Shown in pieces: positions 1 through 11,000 of a DNA stretch of 64,000 nt. A model generated the notes under the pieces. It made no database searches, had not been told where the DNA came from, and saw only the letters and a program-made list of their open reading frames with translations. Every line of letters begins with the position of its first letter. Position 1 is the stretch's first letter. A program made the translations under genes and the position numbers. This DNA comes from Mauremys mutica (lineage: Eukaryota; Chordata; Testudines; Geoemydidae). Where the stretch lies: positions 46,441,563 to 46,505,562 of the forward strand of contig NC_059080.1 of the NCBI RefSeq assembly GCF_020497125.1. The letters run 5' to 3'.

Positions 1-1587
1 CCATGTGTCTTTCCTTGTCTCCCGCCGTCTGTCTGCTCCCTGAATCCAGAAGCGTCTGCATGGGCGGCGGGTATCATAGGCCAGGGGAGGCTAAGTCTCC
101 CCCAACCCAGGCTGTGTCCTCACCCATGCTCCACCCTGAGGCCCCCCCCCCGTCCCCTGAGGCTGGCGGGGGCTCCTCCAGCCATGGGGGGAGCCCCCTC
201 AGGGCTCCAGCGGGCAGTGCCTCAGGCAGAAGGGGGAAGGCCAGGGGATAGTCTCCCTGAAGGGGAGGTTCACCCGCCGCCCATGAGCATCTGGTTGTCC
301 CTCTGTCTCCCCAGCCTGGATTGCAGACCCAGCCCCCTACCTGATATTCTAGCTGTTCTCCCTTCCACCAAAAGCCCAGGCTTTCCTGGGGCTTGTAACA
401 GCCACGTGCACAACCTGGGTCTGAGGCTTGGCTGCAGGATCCGTAGTCTGAATGTATTTAACAAATTTGGCAGGAGCAACCTGTTCAGCTCTTTTTAATT
501 TCTAGGAGAAGATAACTTCTTTCAATAAATCTGGTGTCCTATCTGGCTCTGCCGATGCCCTGCAATCCTGACCCTGGCATCTGCACAGTTCTGCCAATGC
601 ACCATAGTCCTGATTTGCACTGCCTGCTATTCCAGTGATGGATTCTGCCCCCAGTTCTGTCAGGGCAGCTTTGTATCTTTCTTGGTTCCAGTCTGGGGGT
701 CTTTGTGTGGCTCTGCTGATTCACCCTAGACCTGATCTGCAGCATCACCCCATAGTATGTCCCCCAGTGCACCTCAGTCCTGAAGCATGTCCCGTCCCGC
801 CCCACCCCACCCTGCTATGCCAGCCCTAGACACCTCACCCAGCTCTTCCAATGCAGCATGGCCAACTCCAAATGTACAGAAATCATAAGTCAGGCTCCTT
901 CTCTGAGTCACAGGATTGGTGTAAAATTCATGAGATTTGTTTTTAAAAACAATACTGTTTCGGTTCATTTTCTTGCATTTAGTTTCTGAGCCTTTAGGAT
1001 GCATTCAGATTCGATTTCCAAGCTCTTCTCTTTGACCGTGGGGGTTAGAAACGTCCATTCTTTTTTAAATGAAACCTCAGATTCTCACCTAAGCACATCA
1101 CTCCAGGAGCTGGGACTTGGAATAAGGCACCCAATATCGCCGTATCGCCAGGCTCGTGGTAAAATCATGAGAGTTGGCAACATGCCTCAAACCTGACCCA
1201 CAGCCATTCCCTCCCTCCTCCCCCCCCAACCATTCCAGTCCTAGCACTCAAAACAGCTCCACCAATGCCCCTCAAACCTGACCTGCAGCTCCCATCTCCC
1301 ACTAGAGCTCTCTACTCCCCACACAGCTTTGCCTGTGCACCTTAGGCCTGCAGTTTGCCTCCCCACCCTTGCTATTGCAGCCCCTAGCCCCTTTTGTCCA
1401 GCATCTGCCAGCGCATGCTGAATTGCATTGTGGTTTTGTAGTGGAGATGAATGTGAAGTGTGTGTGTGTGTGTGTGTGTGGTGGAGGGAGAGAAGTTGCT
1501 ATATCCCCACACACATGCTCTTGAAGACAGGAAGCTGCACCCAACTGACTCTGCATTCTCTGTGTACAAGGCTGGTTCCAAAACAGG
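1..1587. other. Non-coding left flank (MPP1 intron 1 or upstream)
   Basis: No exon or conserved reading frame is recognised. The stretch from about 540 to 1400 repeats loosely related phrases (cytosine-rich text around 'tgcagc', 'ccagccct' and 'accttag'), which looks like an old degenerate repeat. The missing first MPP1 coding exon (about 34 residues in human) was looked for and not seen, so this is probably intron 1 or DNA upstream of it. Confidence 0.5.
1458..1480. repeat. (TG)n microsatellite
   Basis: About eleven uninterrupted TG dinucleotides. Confidence 0.9.
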
Positions 1588-2396
1588 CCCAGTCTACACT
1601 AGCAATGCCAATTCAAGTGTGATTTATTATTCTAACTGGCAGAAGCCAGTGTAGACAGGTTTAAAAAAAATGCTTCTGCTGGTATCGCTTATTTCATTCA
1701 CCAACCATAAGTAAGACTTCTTGTTTGTCATGGAGGTTGCAGAAGACACGGAATCCATGACTTCCTGCAACCTCTGTGACGTCTGCAGCGGCCTGTGTGG
1801 CTGACCACAGGGTCGCCCAAGCAGCTGCCTTGGGGACAGCTCCTCGGGCGGCCCTGGGGACAACCACACTGGCTGCTGCTGGAATGGCTCTGAAGCCAGC
1901 CGCTGCTCTGTCAGCCCTGGGCAGCTGGCCCCTGGAACCGCCTGAGCAGCGGCTGATGTGACTGGCCCCAGGGACCACCTGAGCAGCAGTCCCAGGGGTG
2001 GCGGGAGCAGCCACAGCTCAGCAATCTTGGGGTGCCCAGAGCAGCAGCTGGCCCTGGGTCTTCCCCCGCCATCCCTGGTGGCAGCCAGATCGGCAGTGGG
2101 CCCTCCGGGGCTCCCACCTAGGTGGTGGTGGGAGCAACAGCAGGCCCCCACAGCTGGTGCACAGGCTCTCCCCCCTCAGAGCGTCCTTCACCCCCTAAGA
2201 TTCAGTCAGGTATATATTTATGGTATAAGTCATGGACAGGTCATGGCCTGTGATTTTTTTGTTTCTTGCCCGTGATCTGTCCATGACTTTTATTAAAATA
2301 CCCGTGACTAAATCATACCCTTAACCATAAGCGATACCAGCAATGGCACTTTGATGCTGGTATAACCTGCAAACCTTTCCCCATGTAGACATGTCC
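1588..2396. mobile_element. MITE-like element with 'gtctacac' ends, split by an insertion
   Basis: The left end reads 'cccagtctacactagc' and the right end 'ccatgtagacatgtcc', an inverted pair around a GTCTACA core. The same core bounds the elements at 12458, 25561 and 49048. Sequence on the two sides of the 1712-2323 insert joins into one self-complementary body ('ctggtatcgctta' against 'taagcgataccag'). Non-autonomous DNA transposon is inferred from this; no transposase is visible. Confidence 0.45.
1712..2323. mobile_element. 612-bp DNA element nested in the MITE, with 8-bp target duplication
   Basis: The 8-mer ACCATAAG lies immediately on both sides (1704-1711 and 2324-2331), as expected for hAT insertion. 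The ends are only weakly inverted (TAAG...CTTA). The interior is GC-rich with CAGC-type text, which creates long open frames on both strands without recognisable protein. It flanks 'gtcatgg' motifs near both ends (1728 and 2228-2290). Confidence 0.55.
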
Positions 2397-2402
2397 TTAG
2401 TG

Positions 2403-4394
2403 CAGGGGTCGGCAACCTTTCAGAAGCGGTGTGCCGAGTCTTCATTTATTCACTCTAATTTAAGGTTTCGCATGCCGGTAATACATTTTAATGTTTTTTA
2501 GAAGGTCTCTCTCTACAAGTCTATATATTATATAACAAACTAGTGTTGTATTGTAAAATAAACAAGGTTTTCAACATGTTTAAGAAGCTTCATTTAAAAT
2601 TAAATTAAAATGTTGATCTTACACCGCCGGCCCGCTCAGCCCACTGCTGGTCTGGGGTTCTGTTCATCTAGGCTGGCAGTGGGCTGAGTGGGACCTGCAG
2701 CCAGGACCCCAGCTGGGAAGGGTCTGGCAGCCAGAACCCCAGACCGGCAGCGGGCTGTGCGGGGCTGGCAGCCGGGACCCCAGACCGGCAGTGGGCTGAG
2801 CTGCTCAGGGGTTCCATCCGCCGGCTCCTGCCAGCCGGGATTCCGACTACCGGACCCGCTCAGCCCGCTGCCGGTCTGGGGTCCCAGCCCTGCCCACATA
2901 CAGTGGGTACCTACCTTCTCCTTGGTTCTGGCCTATTCTCTTCCTCTCTCTGCACTGAGCTGAGGGTGGGAGTGGACCGAACACAGGGCTGGGGGTGAAG
3001 GGTCTGGCCAGGAGCTAGAATGAGGGAGGAGGCTCAGGGTTGGGGCAGGAGGTTTGGGTGTGGGGGCACTTACCTGGGCAGCTCCCATTTGGTGTGAGGG
3101 GTGCAGGTGGGAATGTGAGTGGGGGTGCAGGAGCTCCCGTTTGGTGCTCAGGGCAGGGATGGGGATGTGCAGGGTGCATGGGATATGGGGGGTGCAAGAG
3201 TCAGGGCAGAGGGCTAGGCACATGTGAGGGGGGTGCAGGTGTCAGGGTAGGGGGGCTGGGTATGTGTGGGGGTGCCAGAGTCAGGGCTGGGGTCATGCGG
3301 GGGGGTGAAGGAGTCAGCAGAGGGCTGGGTGGTACAGGGATCAGGGCAGGGGCCTGGGGGGGTTGTGCAGGGCTCAAGGCAGAGGGCTGTGTGTGTGTGG
3401 GGGGGAGGGCTCAGGGCAGAGGGCTGGGTGACTGCCCCCCCCTGCTCCTTGTCCCAACTACCCCCTCTGGGACCCCACCCCCTATCTAAGCCTCCCTGCC
3501 CCTTGTCCCCTGACTGCCTCCTGACTGCCCCAACCCTTATCCACAACCCCGCACCCAGACAGAACCCCCTGGACTCCCATGACCCATACAACCACTCCCC
3601 ATCCCCTGACAAGAACTCTGGACCCATACAACGCCCCCCTCCTCTCTGCTTGCCCAACCCCTCTCCACACCCCTACTTCCTGATAGCCCCCCCGAACTCC
3701 CGAATCATCCAACCCCCCCAGCTCCTTGTCCCCTGACCATCCCCTCCAGAGACACCCCCCCCCCCAACTGCTTCCCCAGGACCCTCCTTGCTCCCTATCC
3801 CCCCCCATCCCCTAACAGACCCCGGGACTCCCATGCCCCATCCAACCCCCCCCCCAGCTCCCTGACTGCCCCCTCCAGAGACCCCTGCCCCTAACCACCC
3901 CTCTGGGATCCCACTCCTCCCATCCAACCCATCTTGCTCCCTGTCCCCTGACTGCCCTCACCCCTTATCCAACCCTCCCCCCCCCTCAGACCCGGACCCC
4001 TTACCCGCTGGGTTACCGCTGATCCGGAGCCCTGCCGCTGCACGCACAGCGCTCTGAGGGGCAGAGCGGGGCGGGGCTGCGTGCGGCGGCGGGGCTCTGG
4101 ATGACCGGTGAGCGTCTTTTCCTCCCCACGGAGCCAAACGCTGCCCCGCGGGAGCGCGCAGCCCCGACCCCCAGAGCACTGTGCGCAGCGGCAGGGCTCC
4201 AGGGGAAGGCGGGGGAGGGTCCGGCGGCTTGCTGCGCTGGGCCCAGCACTCCAGCCCAGGAGCACGGACCCTGCAGCTTGCCGCATCGGCAGGATTTTTA
4301 ATGGCACACTGGGGCCCCGGCAGGCCCCAGCGTGCCATTAAAAATTGGCACACGTGCCATCTTTGGTACGCGTGCCATAGGTTGCCGACCCCTG
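2403..4394. mobile_element. Non-autonomous hAT element, about 2 kb
   Basis: The terminal inverted repeats CAGGGGTCGGCAACC and GGTTGCCGACCCCTG are exact, and the element is flanked by a perfect 8-bp duplication CCTTAGTG (2395-2402 and 4395-4402). The first 200 bp match the short elements at 47063 and 49677, so these are one family. The middle (about 3400-4000) is a C-rich imperfect tandem repeat of units like 'cccctgactgccc', which explains the long spurious open frames there. No transposase is seen. Confidence 0.88.
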
Positions 4395-4402
4395 CCTTAG
4401 TG

Positions 4403-7190
4403 TCTACCCTAAGGTGAAAGGAGGGGAGGGTGCAGGCAAGGTGTCAGATAAGTTGCAGAGGAATCCAAAGTCAGTTTAAAAACGAAAAAAATAACCAAAA
4501 ATCAAGGAAACTAGAGAGAAACAATTTCTCACCAAAGTCTGATCCTGTGTTTTCTGAATGTGCTTTGCAGCTGGGACTGAGGGTGGGTGGAGTGGAGCAG
4601 AGCAGTGGTGGTGGCTGAATCAGCTGGTCAAAGAGACGTTTTGAGTTCAGAGCAGAAATGTCCTAAGACAAATAGATATAAGAGTAAGGCACATGGTGAT
4701 CTCTGTCTCAGATTTGTCCCAGAGAGGTTCTGTATCGCACACTAACACAGTGTGTGTCTTTGTTTCCCCTAGTGGCTGGCCCACATAAGAAGATGAGAGT
4801 CTACTACTGCTATAATCTAGGGGAGTTATTCCTGTAATTCAAGTGGCAGAGGCTCATGCTTCTGAAGATCTCGAGTTCAAATCCTGATCATAGCCCAAGC
4901 AGGGTCAGTTATACTTGCTTCTCCTGGAATGTAGAGTGGTTAGTCGGCAGCCTGCTGGCTTCTTGAAAAGATTATACTATGCCGTCTCTTTTTAAACTCT
5001 GGTGTAATTTGTTGGGGTTCTGTGAGATCCTGGGGCACAAGCAAAGTGCTTCACATGGTCTGAGCAACTGGCCACCATCTTGGACTCCTCCCAGGGTCCG
5101 GTGGGAGAGCAGGACCTCGGAGGATGCTAGAGACTGCATGCAACAGGGGCAGGCTGCATTAATTCCATGTGACGTGATACAACATGCAAAATCACGAGTA
5201 CAGGAGTAAAACTGATGAGCCACAATCATTTCCTGTGTGAGCTGGCCAAGACTCCTGATCTGAGCTCCTGTAGGATGGGGAACATGATCATCAGTCTTCT
5301 GACGTATCCTGACATAGGAGGCCTCACACACATGTCCTTTCTGTAGCCCCTGCTGCAAGGAGCCAGGGTTGCCTACGTATTAACCATGAATGCATGTTGC
5401 CACCTCAGCACCAGAAGAGGTTAATGGGCTTGGTCCTGGCCAGGGCTGCTCTCTGCAGCTCATTAATTTTTCCTGAAGCAGTAAAATCAGTGGACTAATA
5501 TCTACTCTGGAACAGCTAGGGGTGTTTGCTTTACCCTAGCCAGTGCTGGGGGCTGGCTAAAGAGGATGGTTGTATAGTGCCAGCTGGGGAGGGGGGGAGG
5601 GATGTCTGACAAGCTCACTGCCAATGGATGTGTCATTGGGGCCCAGCATGGGATAGCAGGGGCTGCAGGTCAGCAGTGAGCTTCCCAAGCAGGGCTCATT
5701 GCAGGGATATGGACTGGAGTAGCAGGGGGAACTGCAGGTCAGGACTGAAGAGCATTGACCGGGCTGAGTGGGGCCCAAGACTGGAACTGAAAGAGGCTGC
5801 AGGGCTGAAATGAGGTGCCACTGGCCCCTGGCACTTGCAAGATGCACTCTGGGTGAAATCCTGTGTGCCTAGCTTATTTCCCAGCATCCCTCGGCATACT
5901 GGCCAAGGGCCTAAGTGGTGTCATTGCATCAACTTTGGTGGAGTCGGGCCCACTTTGTCCCAGGAGGAATCTGGCCCACTGCTGTTTATAGATTTCTACT
6001 GATGCTTTGTGTAAGATCCTCTGGCCAAGGGATGATTAAGTCTCCCGAGCTTCACACACATGGTCTGCAACCTGGCTTTGGGATGGTTCCTCTTCCCATC
6101 TGCTTATTGGCCAGTGGAAAGCATCACTGTATTGGGACCAGGTCGGTCATGGGGAGTGAGAATGCTGTTGAGAATCTCTCCACCTTTCCAATTTCCTGCT
6201 GCAAATAACACCTCCCCCCCGCACCCCCCACGTTCTCACTGCCATCCAACAGCCAGCTCATTTGTAACTGTTGTTAAATTGGGAAAATCAAGTGTTTCTG
6301 GCTGGTGGTGGGGCTTAAACCCTTTCTCCTGCGCTGCCTGGACAGGACCCATCTCTGTCCCGCCTCTGCTCTATCCAATGTGCTGTTCACAGCTTTCAGC
6401 ACCTGCAATTGTGACATCTGTGGATCATGGCCAGAATGGTACCAAGAGTCCTAGAGCTGTGAGAGGCCATCGGGGAGCCTGACAAGCAACCCCAAAAGCC
6501 CGAGGTTAGGCAGGTCTGGTCCTTCCATGAAGCATGACCCCGCCGGCAGGCAGGGGAGATGTTAGATTGCTCTGGGGGGTACGTTTGCAAAAGCTGGCCT
6601 TGTGGGAGCTAGTTCAGGTAGTTCCCATGCTTCCTACTGACCCAGGTATCAGTTCTTTAACCATTTATGTGCTGCTCGAGAAATATCCTCCATCTAGTCC
6701 TGTTAATTTGTGATATTGAGAGGGCTGTACAGCCGTCCCAGCTGGATATGCTGTCGGGTGGGACAGCAGGAGTTACAGGTGAGCTCTAGGACTTGCGATG
6801 TGTGTGAACAACTCTGGGTACACTGGTTCATGCTTCCTTGGTGGAGTGAGTTTTGGAAGGCCTGCTCTTGGCATGGTGGTTCCTAGATGGAGTTGTTGCA
6901 TCTATGGGTGGAGAAACAGCTATGATTTGTGTCAGTGATCCATCAGTTTTATCCAGCAAAGTTTAGTGCTTAAAACCCTGTGGGGTGCTGGGGAGAATGG
7001 GTACTGTGAGGAGCTTAGCCTGCAGACAGCTGTGTTGCTTGGACTGGAGGTGAGAGTTGGTTCAAACTAATGGAAACCAGAGTCCGAGTTCTGCTCCTAG
7101 TTACATTTGTGTGGATCCAGAGTAACTCTATTTATTTTAGTGAAGTTACTCTGGAGTGATTCTCATGTGAGGAAAAAGTAACATTTAACT
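4403..7190. other. Non-coding stretch upstream of MPP1 exon 2
   Basis: No exon is recognised. Apart from the tRNA-like patch near 4822 nothing structured stands out. It is probably intronic. Confidence 0.5.
4815..4900 (+). mobile_element. Degenerate tRNA-derived SINE fragment
   Basis: A B-box-like GAGTTCAAATCC follows an A-box-like 'aattcaagtggcaga' at tRNA-like spacing. There is no clean cloverleaf, so an old SINE head is likelier than a tRNA gene. Confidence 0.3.
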
Positions 7191-7192
7191 CT

Positions 7193-7290
7193 AGAAAAAA
7201 GCAACAGAGTCCTGTGACACCTTATAGACTAACAGACATATTGGAGCATGAGCTTTCGTGGGTGAATACCCACTTTGTCAGACATTTAAC
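7193..7290. repeat. Fragment of the 'cctgtggcacctta' fold-back repeat family
   Basis: It shares 'gtcctgtgacacctta', 'gactaacagaca' and 'atgagctttcgtgggtg' with the elements at 11373, 22351 and 32474. Here only one arm is present. Confidence 0.6.
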
Positions 7291-7909
7291 TGTAGGCTTG
7301 TAATATTCTGCCACACCGTCTTATTAAGCTTTGGAACACCTTGCAGAAGGCTCCTGGGAACCCTTTGGCTACCTTTCTCAAGTGTTGCCAAGCCTCCAGT
7401 TCTGTTTACACGCTGGACATTTGGATCAAGCTCGTCTCTCTCTGGCTGAAGTCCTTTGTTTCTTTTTCTTTCTTTTTACTCTCCCGTCTCTCTTGGACAC
7501 AGGCCCCACCTGCTGTCTGGGCTAGAATGAGCTCCACTAATGTTACTCCTGAGCTGGCCAGCAGGGATCACTGTGGAGTGACACAAGGCTCAGCTTCCTC
7601 CTGAGAGCTGGGAGTGTCGCTTTTCCAGCACTCCTGGACCTCGCCTTCCCAAGGGCAGTGATGGTCAGCAATCCCAGCTCTTCAGCTTGGTGGCGGCTCC
7701 CTGACCAGCTCTGTTCACAGGAGAAGCATCAGTAGTGTGGCCAGAAAGTGCATCTTGAGGCTGAGGGGTTCAGCAGAACACGGGAAGAGCCACCAACAGC
7801 CCCTGGGGATCATCATGGGGAGTTCCAGACAGGCTCATCTCCCACAGAAGGGCGTGTTGCAGGGCCTCCAGTGCTGTCCCTAACCCTGGCCTGTGCTTTG
7901 CCCTGATAG

Positions 7910-8053
7910 GCTGTCGTGTATCCATCAAACGCTGTGACTGAGGACATCTACACCAACGGCTCAGCCATGCTGGGCAGCCCAGCTCACATGGACAGCCGGG
8001 AGGTGCGCAAGATCCGGCTGGTCCAGTTCGAGAAGGTCACCGAGGAACCCATG
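7910..8053 (+). CDS. MPP1: MPP1 exon 2 (PDZ lead-in)
   Basis: 144 nt, phase 0 to 0, between acceptor 'ccctgatag' and donor ATG|GTGAGC. It encodes 48 residues including [10 protein letters not shown] and VRLVQF-like [14 protein letters not shown], the first PDZ strand. The exon number is inferred from the human gene. Confidence 0.93.
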
Positions 8054-11000
8054 GTGAGCTGGCAAGAGTTTGGTAACCCTTAAGGCCTCAGGGGTCAGGG
8101 TGAGACCTACTGGTGCATTGACATGCACAGTGAGAGTGACAATCCAGTCCAGCTCCCAGGTCCGTGGGTGGGGTAGGGATGATTCACTGGGACAAGGGTG
8201 CTGCTTTGGCCACTGCCTACCCCACTTGGAGCCTGAGCTGCACAGGGTGTAGTGGGACCGGGAGGAAGCTGCATCAGCTGTTGATTTATTCTGCCAAGAG
8301 GAAATTAACCCAGCTGGAATTGAGCCAGGAGAGGACTCTGAGAAGTGAGACAGACCGTCTTGGATACTGGCCAGGCACGGACTTTACCTGGAGAAGTGAG
8401 TGTCTCACCCTAGATATGTAATAGACAGTCACAGATTTTCCTGTTTTCCAGGGAATCACGCTGAAGTTGAATGAGAAGCAGAGCTGCATGGTGGCCAGGA
8501 TTCTCCATGGAGGCATGATACATAGACAAGGTAACAGCAAATGGCAAGAATCTGAAGTCATCATTCACTGAGACCTAGACACACAAGGCTTCCATTTAGT
8601 CCGAGACTTTAGCCCTTTCCTTCCACCCTGGTGCTGGATAGGGCCTGTCAGTTTCATCTTTGGAGCTGGGCCATTTCAGTGCAAAGGGATTAAACAGTTC
8701 CATGGTGCTGGTGAATTTTCCATTTGATTTATATCAGCAGTGCCCTTTCTCCATCTCTTGTATCCCCTCCCTCTGCTCTTTACATGTGGCTGCTGCATTA
8801 ATGCCCCAGAGCAAGGGTTCTCAAACTCGGGATCGGGACCCCTCGGGGTCGTGAGGTTATTATGTGGGGGTCGTGAGCTGTCAGCCTCCACCCAAAACCC
8901 CGCTTTGCCTCCAGCATTTGTAATGGTGTTAAATATATAAAAAGTATTTTTAATTTATAAGGGGGGGTGTCACACTCAGAGGCTTGCTAGGTGAAAGGGG
9001 TCACCAGTAGAAAAGTTTGAGAACCACTGCCCTGGAGGTTTCCGGACGTTCTCTGCTGGGAAAAGGGGGAGGGGAGATGGGGCAGGACCAATCATTAAGC
9101 TCATGCCTACAAACAGAACCAGAAACCATTTGTGTTCATCTCGCTGATGGATTCTTTGTCACTCCGTGGGGATCAGATCCCACTGATTTTGAAGGATGTT
9201 TTTTTCCGTTGCTAAAATGCACAGACAAGGCAAAATTTCTGTGCCAATGTCCTGCAAACAAAAAGAAGTTGCCAAAGTAAATGAACTTGCACTGTTTCCT
9301 TTTTTTATTCTGGCACCTGCAGATGGCGTGGTGACTGCATGCAAAATAGATGTCTTGTACATACAAAAGGAGTGCCCTTTGGTGGCCTTGCGTCCATTTA
9401 GAGGCCTTTATAGGTCCATGTAGAAAACAAGAGCCTGATCCTGATCTCACACCAGAATAAGTCAAGACCAACTCCAGTGACATCATTGGAGTGCTGGCTT
9501 ATCCCTGTGTGTCTGAGATCAGAATCCAGCCTTTGTTATCTGAACAGATATCTAAAATGAGAGCACTTAAGGTAGAGAATGTTTATATATACTTGGCTGT
9601 GCAATGAGGTTACCATTCAGCTTTACATTACATATTGGTTAACATTGTGAATATCACTAAAATAGAATGCTTTTACTGCAAGCTAAACTACAGAATGATG
9701 CAAGATCAAAGGCTAGTATGAATGGCTTTAGTTTTTGATCAATTAAAAAAAATAAATAAAAAGGAGTGTGTATGGAGGGAGTTCCCCTCATGTATGTATT
9801 TCACATGCTTATATGCATGCATGTGCACTGACACACACAATGACTCCTTGGTAGAACCATGCTAAATGAGCCAATCTGGATGTAAAATTGCAAGAGATGG
9901 TTGCATGCTGCAAAGCAACTATGCCTATGCATTGTGAATGCAGAAGCCATTTGGTCTGAGGTCTCTTAGAGGCTTGCGAACAGGCTGGAGGGTTGCGATC
10001 CAGAATTTGGGGGGGTTGTATTTTGCTTGCTTGTGCATTTCATGGGTTAATTTCTCCCGTCACTGGCAGGCTCCCTTCATGTGGGTGATGAGATCGTAGA
10101 AATCAATGGGCAAAGTGTGAGCAACCACTCCGTCGACCAGCTGCAGAAGATGCTGGTAGGTATTTTGGGAGGCTGCTCCTGAGGAATGACTCATTTGGCC
10201 ACATACCACACTGTTGCCTGATTTGATTGTATTCATTCTTAATATGCAAATCACGGCAGATGTTGCGACACCTCCTGCATTAGGAGGAACTATTGTTGTT
10301 CCCCTTTCTACTGGAGCCTCTTCAAAGGCCGGGCCACTTCTCAAGTGCAGGCCATCTCCACTCAGAGCACTGGATGGGGCTGTGCATGCAGCACCCGTGG
10401 TGGAGCTTGGGTTGTTCAATTGTCTTTTTAATTTAAAATTGCCCCCATCCAGTCAAACCAGAACCCCCCTCTGCCATGGGAACTAGGGGGATGGTGCTTA
10501 GTCAGGCTCTGATTTCCAGCTGCTAGGGCCACGATGATCCTCTTTCACCATTCAGTAGATGGCCGCCCAGCTTCAGAGAAGGGCCTCTCTCAGGGCACCC
10601 TGAGCACTCACCTTGTCCATGGTTAAAACTCCAGCCTGTTAGAGGCGCCAAGGAGTCGCTCATCCCCTTTCTGGAAGGAGCAGGGAAGGGCTGTCTGGAG
10701 TTTGTGGATTATTCCAACACCACTGGTCTCAGCCTCTGATCTCCCTGAGTTCCCATCCCTCTCCCCAGGGCCGGTGCAAGGATGTTTCGTGCCCTAGGCG
10801 AAACTTCCACCTTGCACACACCCCCTCCACACCCCCGCCCTGAGACGCCCCCTCCCGCCCCCGCGGCAGCTCCCCCCCCTCTGTCCTGAGGCACCCCCTT
10901 GTGGCAGCTCCCCACCCTCCGCCCTGAGGCACCCCTCCCACCCCAGCTCATCCCTGCTCCGTGCACGAGCTCTCCGAGCACACCATCGCTGCTTCACTTC

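Noticed and set aside
3040..4353. Several long open frames on both strands, 90-150 codons
   Set aside because: All lie in the C-rich tandem repeat of the 2403-4394 hAT element; low-complexity translations and no homology.
1..7909. First coding exon of MPP1
   Set aside because: No segment encoding the expected N-terminal text with a donor site in phase was found; it is probably outside the window.
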